The notes below the pieces were generated by a model. The model saw nothing but the letters and a program-made list of their open reading frames with translations, had not been told where the DNA came from and did not search any database. Positions 8,155 through 15,562 of a stretch of DNA of 64,000 bases are shown in pieces; position 1 is the stretch's first letter, and the number at the start of each line of letters is the position of its first letter. The DNA is from Symbioplanes lichenis (GTDB lineage Bacteria; Actinomycetota; Actinomycetes; Mycobacteriales; Micromonosporaceae), in contig NZ_JAUZQD010000010.1 in the NCBI RefSeq assembly GCF_030709675.1, positions 310,001 through 374,000 of the forward strand. The letters are read 5' to 3'. Both the position numbers and the translations under genes were made by a program.

Positions 8155-8748
8155 GTGGACCTGACCATCCTCGGTGCCTCCGGTGCGACGGGCCGCGAGC
8201 TGATCCGCCAGGCGCTGGAGCGCGGGCACACCGTCACGGCGATCTCGCGTTCCCCGGTGCCGGGAGTGCTGCACGTGGCCGCCGATGTCCGGGACTCCAC
8301 CGCCATCGCCGCGGCTCTGGCCGGCCGGGCGACGATCCTGTCCGGACTCGGCAACGTACGCGGCGCCGACCCGGGCGTGCTCACCGCCGGTGCCCGGGCC
8401 GTCGTGGCCGCCCGGCCCGAGCGGATCGTCTGGCTCGGCGCCTTCGGCTCGGGCCCGTCCGCGGCGGCCGCCGGACCTGTCATCCGCGCGGTGCTCCGGA
8501 TGCTGGGCGACCTGCCGGACAAGGTCGCCGCCGACGCGCTCGTGCTCCGGGCCGGCGGGACGGTCTTCCACGCGGGCCCGCTGACGAACGGGCCGCTGAG
8601 CGACACCCCGCGCACGGCGGAACTGGATGCCGCCCCGCGACGGCTCTTCCCGGCCCGGGTCAGCCGGGCCACCGTCGCCGCGGCGATGCTCGACGAGGCC
8701 GAGAAGCCGGCTCACGCGGGCACGATCGCCCTCCCGCTGACGGCATGA
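8155..8748 (+). CDS. NAD(P)H-binding atypical SDR (NmrA/SDR_a5-like)
   Basis: A 197-residue single-domain Rossmann protein. It starts at GTG 8155, two bases after the preceding stop. The dinucleotide-binding loop is LTILGASGATGRELI near the N-terminus, followed by SRSPVP, the 2'-phosphate-binding region expected for NADPH, and VAADVRD. The YxxxK pair of classical SDRs is not obvious, as is common in this atypical group. Likely a reductase or NAD(P)H sensor in the same operon as the IMPase-like protein. Its stop codon overlaps the first of two palindromes ahead of the cupin gene. Confidence 0.88.
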   Translation: MDLTILGASGATGRELIRQALERGHTVTAISRSPVPGVLHVAADVRDSTAIAAALAGRATILSGLGNVRGADPGVLTAGARAVVAARPERIVWLGAFGSGPSAAAAGPVIRAVLRMLGDLPDKVAADALVLRAGGTVFHAGPLTNGPLSDTPRTAELDAAPRRLFPARVSRATVAAAMLDEAEKPAHAGTIALPLTA

Positions 8749-8795
8749 TGTCTCGCTGCGACATCGATGGTACGGTGATGTCGCGCCGTGACATC
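8747..8795 (+). promoter_or_regulatory. tandem palindromic operator pair upstream of the cupin gene
   Basis: GATGTC-N7-GACATC occurs twice, at 8747-8765 and 8777-8795, with centres 30 bases apart (about three helical turns). The inner bases are also partly shared (CGC at the same offset). The second copy ends 32 bases before the cupin ATG. This is the pattern of two dimers of one repressor or activator binding the same face of DNA. The regulator is not identifiable from the window. Confidence 0.65.
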
Positions 8796-8827
8796 GCGGA
8801 CGCGTACCCCTCGGGAAGGTCTTTCTC

Positions 8828-9292
8828 ATGGCCAAGGTCACCATCGTCCGTCCCGGCGAAGGCGAGCTCATCGCCAACAACGGGCCGTCGCAGATCCGCA
8901 TCCTCGAGAACGGCAGCAACACCGGGCACCGTCTCGGCCTCGGTGAGATCACCCTGCAGCCGCACACCCCCGGACCGATCCAGCATCGCCACGCCCAGCA
9001 CGACGAGGGCTTCTACGTGCTGACCGGCACCGTCCGCTTCACCGTGGGCACGGACGACCACGACGCCGGCCCCGGCACGTGGGTTCTCGTCCCGCCGGGC
9101 GCTCCGCACACCTTCGCCAACCCGGGCGACGAGCCGGCGGTCATGCTCTCCACCTTCACGCCGGACCTCTACGTCCAGTACTTCCGCGACCTCAAGGCGA
9201 TGGTCGAGTCCGGGCAGCCGATGAACGCGGAGACCATGACGCCGCTCTGGGCGAAGTACCACACCGAGATCTCGTCCGAGTACGCGTCGTAG
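8828..9292 (+). CDS. cupin-domain protein
   Basis: A 154-residue single-cupin protein. Cupin motif 1 is HRHAQHDEGFYVLTG (His-x-His, then Glu and Gly), and motif 2 is GAPHTFANPG with its metal-binding His. The metal ligands are therefore all present. A helical tail of about 40 residues follows the barrel (FRDLKAMVES). Relatives include small dioxygenases, isomerases and metabolite-binding proteins, so no reaction can be named. Start ATG 8828 follows ggaaggt. Expression is probably set by the twin palindromes at 8747-8795. Confidence 0.88.
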   Translation: MAKVTIVRPGEGELIANNGPSQIRILENGSNTGHRLGLGEITLQPHTPGPIQHRHAQHDEGFYVLTGTVRFTVGTDDHDAGPGTWVLVPPGAPHTFANPGDEPAVMLSTFTPDLYVQYFRDLKAMVESGQPMNAETMTPLWAKYHTEISSEYAS

Positions 9293-9312
9293 GGCGGCAG
9301 TACGCTCGGCGG

Positions 9313-9675
9313 ATGGCCGACACCGCTCCGCTCGCCGTCGTGCTGCGCGATGTGGCCGCGACCTATCCGCTCCCGGTGCGGGTGGACCGCGACGGCGACA
9401 TCGACTGGATCACTGTGGCCGGCGGTGACGGCCGGGCGGGCGTCCGGTCCGACGAAGCCCTGCCGCCCGCCGAGCGGCTCGCGGCCGTCGCCGACCAGGT
9501 GGCGGACTGGCTCGTCGAGGCCCTGCCCGGCGCCGGCCGTCCCGCGGTGTGGCCCGGCTGTCCCCGGCACCCCGGCACCCATCCGCTGCGGCCGCAGATG
9601 GCCGGGGGCGAGGCGGTGTGGGCCTGCCCGGCGGGCGGTGACGTCGTCGCGGCGATCGGATCGCTCGGCGGGTGA
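9313..9675 (+). CDS. small actinobacterial protein with a Cys/His cluster, function unknown
   Basis: 120 residues starting at ATG 9313, 21 bases after the cupin stop, so probably in the same transcript. The last 40 residues hold GCPRHPGTHPL and VWACP, that is Cys-x2-His plus a His and a later Cys, which could bind a metal. No signal peptide or membrane segment is seen. I do not recognise a named family. Confidence 0.65.
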   Translation: MADTAPLAVVLRDVAATYPLPVRVDRDGDIDWITVAGGDGRAGVRSDEALPPAERLAAVADQVADWLVEALPGAGRPAVWPGCPRHPGTHPLRPQMAGGEAVWACPAGGDVVAAIGSLGG

Positions 9676-9811
9676 GCATTGATCCATCTGCATGCCAGAG
9701 GGCTGCGGTGATGATCTATGACTGGTGCGATGATCTGTTTCTCGCCGGGGGGAAAGGCGGTGGGCCGGTGTTAGCTTTTGCCCGTCGCTGAAACCAGCCG
9801 GAAGGCCGCAC

Positions 9812-10306
9812 GTGAGTTATCCCAGCACCAATCTCGCAGAACGCGTCACTGTCGTGGAGGCACGACTGAACGTCCAGGGCGCGATCAACGACCGACAGGA
9901 TGCCGACATGTCCGACCTCAGGAAGTCGGTGGGCGCCATCAACACCCTCTTGCAGGCCATTGCCACGACGCAGAGTGAACATGGTCAGCAGATCACCGGC
10001 CTCCGCCGGGATGTGACCGACCTCAAGGACGTCCAGGCCAAGCACACCACGGCCCTGGTCGACCTTCGGGGCGACGTGATCGACCTTCGCGGTGAAGTGT
10101 CCGACCTCAAGCGCGTCCAGGCCGAGCACACCACGGCTCTGACCGACCTTCGGGGTGAGATGACCGGCCTTCGGGGTGAGGTGACCGGCCTTCGGGGTGA
10201 GGTGACCGGCCTCAAGCAAGTCCAGGCCGAGCACACCACCGCGCTGGCCGGCGTCGGGGCGGGCATCGCCGAGCTGCTGCGCCGGACCGAGCCGCCGCGC
10301 AGCTGA
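9812..10306 (+). CDS. heptad-repeat coiled-coil protein
   Basis: A 164-residue protein starting at GTG 9812 after a ggaagg ribosome-binding site. From residue 60 onward it consists of heptads such as LRGEVTG and DLRGDVI, interrupted three times by VQA(E/K)HTTAL. It is therefore a long coiled coil built by internal duplication. It has no signal peptide or membrane segment. Similar repeats occur in actinobacterial scaffold-like and phage-tail-like proteins, but no function can be assigned. The DNA repeats are near identical (10148-10210), so copy number may vary between strains. A strong terminator follows. Confidence 0.75.
   Translation: MSYPSTNLAERVTVVEARLNVQGAINDRQDADMSDLRKSVGAINTLLQAIATTQSEHGQQITGLRRDVTDLKDVQAKHTTALVDLRGDVIDLRGEVSDLKRVQAEHTTALTDLRGEMTGLRGEVTGLRGEVTGLKQVQAEHTTALAGVGAGIAELLRRTEPPRS
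10148..10210 (+). repeat. three tandem 21-bp repeats inside the coiled-coil gene
   Basis: Three 21-base units (10148-10168, 10169-10189, 10190-10210) begin cttcggggtga; the second and third are identical and the first differs by one base. Each encodes one heptad, LRGE(M/V)TG. The unit length is a multiple of three, so gain or loss keeps the frame. Confidence 0.9.
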
Positions 10307-10336
10307 CCCCCGGCGCGGTTGCCGCCGCAAAGTGAG

Positions 10337-10372
10337 GAGGGCCCGCCCGGAAGGTGATCCGGACGGGCCCTC
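10337..10372. terminator. bidirectional hairpin terminator
   Basis: GAGGGCCCG (10337-10345) pairs with CGGGCCCTC (10364-10372), and the stem continues with CCGG/CCGG. It lies between the convergent coiled-coil and GH31 genes and can serve both. Confidence 0.75.
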
Positions 10373-10387
10373 GCTGCGGGAACAGCG

Positions 10388-13195
10388 TCAGCGCAGCGGG
10401 TTGGCGGCGCCGGCGCGGAGGAAGACCGGCATGGTGGCCAGGGTGGTGGTGACCGTGGCCGTCGTGCCGCCCTTGTAGGTGCGGCCGGTGAAGACGTCCT
10501 TCCAGGTGGTGCCCGGCGGGAACCACACGGTGGTGGTAGCGCTCGTGCCGGGCGTGGTGACCGGGGCGACGAGCAGGTCCGGGCCGTAGAGGTACTCGGC
10601 GCCGGCCGTGGCGTACGCCTCCTGCTCGCCCGGGTAGGCGAGGTACAGCGGCCGGGTGATCGGCGTGCCCGTGCGGGTTGCCTCAGCGGCCGCCTTGTAG
10701 GTGTACGGCAGCAGCTTCTCCCGCAGCTTCAGGAACTTGGTGGCCGAGGCGTCGGCTTCGGGGCCGTACTGCCACGGGAGGCGGTCGCTGTGGTTGGAGT
10801 GCAGGCGGTCGATCGGCTGGAAGGTGCCCAGCTGGACCCACCGGGCGTACAGGTCGTCGGGCAGCTTGGTGCTGTTGGCCTCGGCGCCCGGGAGCGTGGA
10901 GAGCCCGCCGGTGTGGCCGCCGATGTCATGGCTGACCGCGGCCAGCCCGGTCGCGGCGCCCTCGCCCGGGGTGTAGCCGACCTGGAACTGCAGCGACTCC
11001 CACGTGGACGAGGTGTCCCCGGTGAAGTGCAGCGTGGTGCGCTTGTCGGCCCACGGGCCGGTCGGGACCGCGGTCGGGTTGCCGTAGCCACCGGCCTGCA
11101 GCGACCCGTATGCCCGGGAGAACGCGAACCCGTCCCGCTGCGCGTACTGCTGGTTGATCCACGAGTCCCCGGTCACGCCGGCCTGGGTCGAGGTGGAGCT
11201 GTCGCAGCACCAGTCGAGCCACCAGAAGTCCGGGTCGGCGCCCATCTTGTCGTGCAGCTGGAAGTACGCCTTGAGCTGATCGGGGTCGCCGAAGTCGAAG
11301 GTGTAGCAGTCCGCGCCGCTGTTGCAGCCCGTACGCTGCAGCTTGCCCTTGGCCGTCGCCTGCGCCGCCGCGAAGTGCGGGTCGGAGCCGAGGATGCTCG
11401 GGTGGATGTTGAAGCTGGTCTTCAGCCCCTGCTTGTGCAGCCAGTTCACGAAGCCCTGCGGGTCGGGGAAGCGCGTCGCGTCGAACTCCCAGCCGTTCCA
11501 CTTGTCGGGCGACTTGAAGTCGGTGTCGACGACGAGCACGTCCAGCGGCACGCCCTCGGACTTGAACTTCTGCACGATCTGCTTGAACTCGGCGTCGGTG
11601 CGGTCGTAGTACTCGGAGTACCAGACGCCGTAGGTCCACTTGGGCAGCAGCTTCGTCGGCCCGGTCAGGACCGAGAGCTCCTTCAGGGCGCGGTTGTAGT
11701 TCTGCCCGTACGCGAAGACGTAGCCGTCCTGAGCAGGCTTCGAACGGACAACAGTCTTGCCCGTGCGCTGGTCGTAGAGTGCCGACGCGGAGTCGTCGAG
11801 CAGTGTCCAGCCGTCCTGGTGCAGGATGCCGGCCTCGGTGAGCGCGGCGCCGTTCACGCCGTCGAGCCCGCGCCGGTAACCGCCGAGCGGGGCGTGCGGG
11901 GCCAGCAGCGCCGTGCCCGGGGCGGTGACGGCGACGGTGTCGAGGTTGACGTTGCAGCTGACGTCGGCGGTGCAGCCGAGCGACACCGTGTTCGTGCCGG
12001 CGTTCAGCGTCACGGGCGTGGTGACCGTACGCCAGTAGTCCCAGCCGCTCGTCGGCGCGAGCGTCGCGGTCGTGGTCTTGCCGCCCGCGGTCACCGCGAG
12101 GGTCCGCGACTGGACGGCCTGCGCGCCGGCCTGGCCGTTGGCATAGCGCAACTGCAGCTGGTACGTGCCCCGCCTCGGCACCCCGGTCACGGTGACCGCG
12201 GTCGCGGCGCCGGCGCTCTCCAGCTTGGCGACGAAGCCCTCGCCGGAGTAGCCGTTGTGGTTCGCCGCCGTGGCCGCGCCCCCGGTCAGGGAGCCGCCTT
12301 CGGCCTCGCACACCTGCCCGTACGCACAGGGCTGCGCGACCGGCGGCGTGGGTGCCGGGTAGGCGGCGCCGGGCTGCACGAGCGCGAGACTGTCGATGTT
12401 GACGTTGCCGGTGTCGGCCGCCCCACGGACGACGCTGATCTCGTGGCGCCCGGCTGTGAGCTGCAGCGGCACCGAGGCGAGGGCCCAGGTGTCCCAGTTC
12501 GCCGTCGTCGGCAGCGACAGCGTCTGGGCCGCGCCGCCGTCCACCGAGACGGACAGGGTGCGCGTGACGTTCTGGCCGTCGCCGCCCGTGCTGTTGGCGT
12601 AGCGGACGCTCAGCTGGTACGCCCCGGCGGTCGCGGGCGTGGCGGCGAACGTGGCCTTGTCACCCGTCGCCGAGTAGCCGGCGGTGAAGCCCGCGCCCGT
12701 GTATCCGGTGTGGTCGGTGGCGACGCCGGGGCCGGCCAGCGCGAGCGCCTCGGCCTCGCAGAGCGCCCCGACGGCACAGTCGGGAGTGGTGTGACCCGCC
12801 CACGGCGCCGCCTGCACGGTTTGTCTGCCGGTGCGGAGCTGGACGGTGAGATTGTCCTTGGTGAACGACCCCGAGCCGACCTTGTAACGCAGCGTCACGG
12901 CGCCGGTGTCGATGGTCAGCCAGCCGCGGTCGACCCGCTTGCTGAACTTCACGGGCGCGAAGTCGTCCCGCCCGATCACGTTGAAGGTGGCGCCGTCGAG
13001 CTTCGCGCCGTACTCGGTGCGGATCAGCGTGGGGGAGAGGACCTCGAACCGGGCGTTGCCGGAGGTCACGGCGTTGTCGCGGGCGGTGCGCCGGGTGGCG
13101 TCCGCCGGGGAGGACGCGGCCAGGACGAGCCCGGCCACGACCACAGTGGTCGCGGCGGCGGCTCCGGCCCGGCGGACCGGGAAACGATCGAGCAT
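10388..13195 (-). CDS. secreted GH31 alpha-glycosidase with two inserted CBM35/CBM6-like modules
   Basis: 935 residues with an N-terminal signal peptide (cleavage near ADA, about residue 33). The N-terminal GH31 beta-domain begins at about 45. Two carbohydrate-binding modules (about 145-285 and 295-430, each opening CEAE) are inserted before the domain resumes. The catalytic barrel spans about 520-830, with the nucleophile Asp661 in WWLDWC and the acid/base Asp727 in HFTGDTSS, 66 residues apart as usual for GH31. A C-terminal beta-domain follows. GH31 enzymes release alpha-glucose, alpha-xylose or alpha-galactose; the residues seen do not settle which. Start ATG 13195 follows gaggag. A LacI-type operator lies 27 bases upstream, so sugar-inducible control is likely. 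Confidence 0.93.
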   Translation of the reverse strand: MLDRFPVRRAGAAAATTVVVAGLVLAASSPADATRRTARDNAVTSGNARFEVLSPTLIRTEYGAKLDGATFNVIGRDDFAPVKFSKRVDRGWLTIDTGAVTLRYKVGSGSFTKDNLTVQLRTGRQTVQAAPWAGHTTPDCAVGALCEAEALALAGPGVATDHTGYTGAGFTAGYSATGDKATFAATPATAGAYQLSVRYANSTGGDGQNVTRTLSVSVDGGAAQTLSLPTTANWDTWALASVPLQLTAGRHEISVVRGAADTGNVNIDSLALVQPGAAYPAPTPPVAQPCAYGQVCEAEGGSLTGGAATAANHNGYSGEGFVAKLESAGAATAVTVTGVPRRGTYQLQLRYANGQAGAQAVQSRTLAVTAGGKTTTATLAPTSGWDYWRTVTTPVTLNAGTNTVSLGCTADVSCNVNLDTVAVTAPGTALLAPHAPLGGYRRGLDGVNGAALTEAGILHQDGWTLLDDSASALYDQRTGKTVVRSKPAQDGYVFAYGQNYNRALKELSVLTGPTKLLPKWTYGVWYSEYYDRTDAEFKQIVQKFKSEGVPLDVLVVDTDFKSPDKWNGWEFDATRFPDPQGFVNWLHKQGLKTSFNIHPSILGSDPHFAAAQATAKGKLQRTGCNSGADCYTFDFGDPDQLKAYFQLHDKMGADPDFWWLDWCCDSSTSTQAGVTGDSWINQQYAQRDGFAFSRAYGSLQAGGYGNPTAVPTGPWADKRTTLHFTGDTSSTWESLQFQVGYTPGEGAATGLAAVSHDIGGHTGGLSTLPGAEANSTKLPDDLYARWVQLGTFQPIDRLHSNHSDRLPWQYGPEADASATKFLKLREKLLPYTYKAAAEATRTGTPITRPLYLAYPGEQEAYATAGAEYLYGPDLLVAPVTTPGTSATTTVWFPPGTTWKDVFTGRTYKGGTTATVTTTLATMPVFLRAGAANPLR

Positions 13196-13221
13196 GCAAA
13201 CTCCTCGATGATACGGAACGA

Positions 13222-13235
13222 TGACAACGCTGTCA
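13222..13235. promoter_or_regulatory. LacI-family operator between GH31 and lipoprotein genes
   Basis: TGACAACGCTGTCA differs by one base from the perfect palindrome TGACAACGTTGTCA, the CpG-centred form typical of actinobacterial LacI-family repressors of sugar genes. It sits 27 bases upstream of the GH31 start and 68 bases upstream of the divergent lipoprotein start, so one repressor could control both. Confidence 0.65.
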
Positions 13236-13303
13236 CCGGACTATTACAAAGTCAACCGGCCATGATCGATTTGTTTGCGCTCGCCGGCGGGTACAAATGC
13301 CGC

Positions 13304-14545
13304 ATGAAGAGAGTCCTGGGCGCGGCGGCGGCCCTCCTCCTGGCCGGATGCTCCGCCACCAGCGCCACGCCGGTCGGCCCGGTGCCGTCGCCGGCCGGTG
13401 ACCTGCCCCTGGCTGCCACGACAGTGCGGACGCTCGCCGGCACGGATGCGGCGCCCTTCGAGAAAAAGAGAACGCTGCTGGCGCCGCCCGGCTGGACGGT
13501 CACCGTCTGGGCCCGGGTCCCCGCCGCCCGCCTGCTCGCCTGGACCCCGGCCGGCACCCTGCTGGTCTCGCGGCCCAAGTCCGGCGACGTCGTCGAGCTG
13601 ACGCCCGGCGCCGCCGCCCCTACGCAACGCACGCTGGTCGAGGGCCTCAACCAGCCGCACGGCCTCGCGTTCACCGGCGACACCTTGTACGTGGCCGAAA
13701 GCGATCAGGTCGACCGCTTCACCTACAAGTCCGGGACGCTGTCGGGCAAACAGGTCGTCGCCGCCGGCCTGCCCGACGACAAGAGCCCCGAGCTGCGCGG
13801 TGCCTACGCCCACGCGCTCAAGAGCGTGACGGTCGGCCAGGACGGCACGGTGTACGTCTCCGTCGGCTCGACCGGCAACGTCTCCGCCGAGGACCGGGAG
13901 GCGAAGCCCGAGCGCGCGACCATCCTGAAAGTCAACGACGACGGGACGACGAGCACGTTCGCCCGCGGCGTCCGCAACGGCACGGGACTGGCCGTCGACC
14001 CGGACGGCGCCGTGTGGACGGCCGTCAACAACCGGGACAACATCGCGGACGAGAACGGCGAGGTCCGCACCGAGTACGTCAACGACCACCCGCTGGAGCC
14101 GCTGGCCAAACTGACCGAGGGGCGGGACCTCGGGTGGCCGTACTGCAATCCCGATCCCGACCAGGGGCGTGCCTTCGTTCGCGACGTGCAGCTGAACCCC
14201 GACGGCACGAAGCTCGACTGCGGCGCCCTGCCGACCGTGGAGCAGGGGATGGGCGCGCACTCGGCGCCGCTGGGCCTGAGCTTCGGGACGGCCGGGTCGT
14301 ACGGGCTGGGCGCGCTCGTCGGCGTACACGGGTCATGGAACCGCAAGCCGCCGCGCCCGCCGGAGGTGTCGTTCTTCGCCTGGCGTGACGGTGGGGTGGG
14401 GCCGCAGCAGACGTTGCTCACCGGTTTCCAGCTCGAGGACGGTTCCCGCTGGGGGCGGCCGGTGATGGCCGTCGAGGGGCCGGACAAGGCGCTCTACGTG
14501 AGCGACGACCTCGCCGGTGCCATCTATCGGGTGACCACCGGTTGA
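13304..14545 (+). CDS. lipoprotein of the glucose/sorbosone dehydrogenase beta-propeller family
   Basis: 413 residues. Signal peptide II with lipobox LLLAGC (Cys at about 18). The body is a six-bladed propeller of the soluble-aldose/sorbosone dehydrogenase type, with NQPHGLAF, DGTVYVSVGSTGN, RNGTGLAVDP, GWPYCNPD and VGVHGSWNRKPP motifs. Family members oxidise sugars with PQQ, or act as binding proteins when the PQQ residues are lost; cofactor use here is not proven. It would be anchored on the outer face of the membrane. It is divergent from the GH31 gene and shares the LacI-type operator, which suggests that it handles sugars the glycosidase releases. Confidence 0.87.
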   Translation: MKRVLGAAAALLLAGCSATSATPVGPVPSPAGDLPLAATTVRTLAGTDAAPFEKKRTLLAPPGWTVTVWARVPAARLLAWTPAGTLLVSRPKSGDVVELTPGAAAPTQRTLVEGLNQPHGLAFTGDTLYVAESDQVDRFTYKSGTLSGKQVVAAGLPDDKSPELRGAYAHALKSVTVGQDGTVYVSVGSTGNVSAEDREAKPERATILKVNDDGTTSTFARGVRNGTGLAVDPDGAVWTAVNNRDNIADENGEVRTEYVNDHPLEPLAKLTEGRDLGWPYCNPDPDQGRAFVRDVQLNPDGTKLDCGALPTVEQGMGAHSAPLGLSFGTAGSYGLGALVGVHGSWNRKPPRPPEVSFFAWRDGGVGPQQTLLTGFQLEDGSRWGRPVMAVEGPDKALYVSDDLAGAIYRVTTG

Positions 14546-14596
14546 CCCGGGGTTGCAGCATGGGCGGGGCAATCGACGAAACGGGGACCCCCACTC

Positions 14597-15517
14597 ATGA
14601 AGCGTTTACTGATCGGCGCGACCGTCGGCGCCGCCCTCCTGACCGCCGGCGGCTGCGCCGGGGAGCAGGTCCGCGCCCTGGAGCCCAAGCTGGAGCTCCG
14701 TGAGGCCGCGCAGCACCTGTCCGAGGCCCAGCAGGCCGGCTTCACCGTCAAGCTGGCCGGCACCGATGACCTGATCGCCGCGCTCAAGGCGAAGGGCGAG
14801 GACAGCGAGGGCGTCGCCCAGGTGGCGAATTCCTCGATCACCATCGCGTACGACAAGGCCGGGGCGGGCGCCGAGGACGACCGCAGCTCGATCACGGCCA
14901 CGATCGACGGCGTCGGCGGCACGGAGATCCGGACGGTCGACGGTCTGCTCTACGCCAAGGCGCCGGTCGACGAGCTGGCCGCGAAATTCGGCGGCACCAA
15001 GGACGTGACCAGCCAGCGCAAGGAGACGCCCGAGCTGGCGCCGCTCTTCGACGGGCAGTGGGTGTCCGTGGATCCCCAGGAGGCGGCCGCCTTGTCCGGC
15101 GCCTTCACCGGCGTGCCCGCCGAGGACCCGGACGCCGCGAAGACGCTCGCCGAGGTGCGGAAGAGCGCCACGAACCTGCTCGAAGGCGCACAGATCACCC
15201 GCGACGGCGCCGACGAGGAGCACCTGATCGTCACGTCGTCGACCGGGGAGGCGTACGCGGAGCTGCAGCGGCTCCTCAAGACGGTGAGCCCGGCGGCCGG
15301 CAGCGAGCTGGCCAAGGAGAGGGCGCCGCAGGACAAGCCGGTCGTCATCGACCTGTGGGTGCACGACGGCAAGTTCACCGCCGCCGAGGTGGACATCCTG
15401 CAGTTCGTCGAGGGTGCCACCGGGCGCTCGGCGGTGCGCGTCGAGGTGACCACCGGGGCCACGATCACCGCTCCGGAGGACGCGCACAAGATCGACCTCG
15501 ATAAATTGGGCGAGTAG
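14597..15517 (+). CDS. secreted lipoprotein, LppX/LprG-like
   Basis: 306 residues with lipobox LTAGGC (Cys20). The mature part has a pattern of alternating beta-strands like the LppX/LprAFG family: an early helix (LREAAQHLSEAQQAGFTVK), a VDGLLYAKAP strand pair and a late PVVIDLWVHDGKFTAAEV segment. Relatives in mycobacteria carry lipids or act in envelope assembly; the match is by pattern only. Start ATG 14597 lies 51 bases after the preceding lipoprotein gene, so the two may be co-transcribed. A perfect hairpin follows its stop at 15529-15556. Confidence 0.75.
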   Translation: MKRLLIGATVGAALLTAGGCAGEQVRALEPKLELREAAQHLSEAQQAGFTVKLAGTDDLIAALKAKGEDSEGVAQVANSSITIAYDKAGAGAEDDRSSITATIDGVGGTEIRTVDGLLYAKAPVDELAAKFGGTKDVTSQRKETPELAPLFDGQWVSVDPQEAAALSGAFTGVPAEDPDAAKTLAEVRKSATNLLEGAQITRDGADEEHLIVTSSTGEAYAELQRLLKTVSPAAGSELAKERAPQDKPVVIDLWVHDGKFTAAEVDILQFVEGATGRSAVRVEVTTGATITAPEDAHKIDLDKLGE

Positions 15518-15528
15518 CGGTTACGGTA

Positions 15529-15556
15529 CCTCCACGGGTCCGACTTCCCGTGGAGG
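15529..15556 (+). promoter_or_regulatory. perfect 10-bp hairpin covering the ctaD ribosome-binding site
   Basis: CCTCCACGGG (15529-15538) and CCCGTGGAGG (15547-15556) are exact complements around an 8-base loop. The GGAGG ending the right arm lies 6 bases before the ctaD ATG at 15563, so the hairpin hides that ribosome-binding site. It also stands 12 bases after the lipoprotein stop and might act as a terminator, but no T-run follows. Confidence 0.65.
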
Positions 15557-15562
15557 CTCCCC

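Noticed and set aside
10790..13303. Long upstream extension of the sugar-dehydrogenase-like lipoprotein frame
   Set aside because: It runs antisense through the GH31 gene; the lipoprotein signal peptide starts at ATG 13304.
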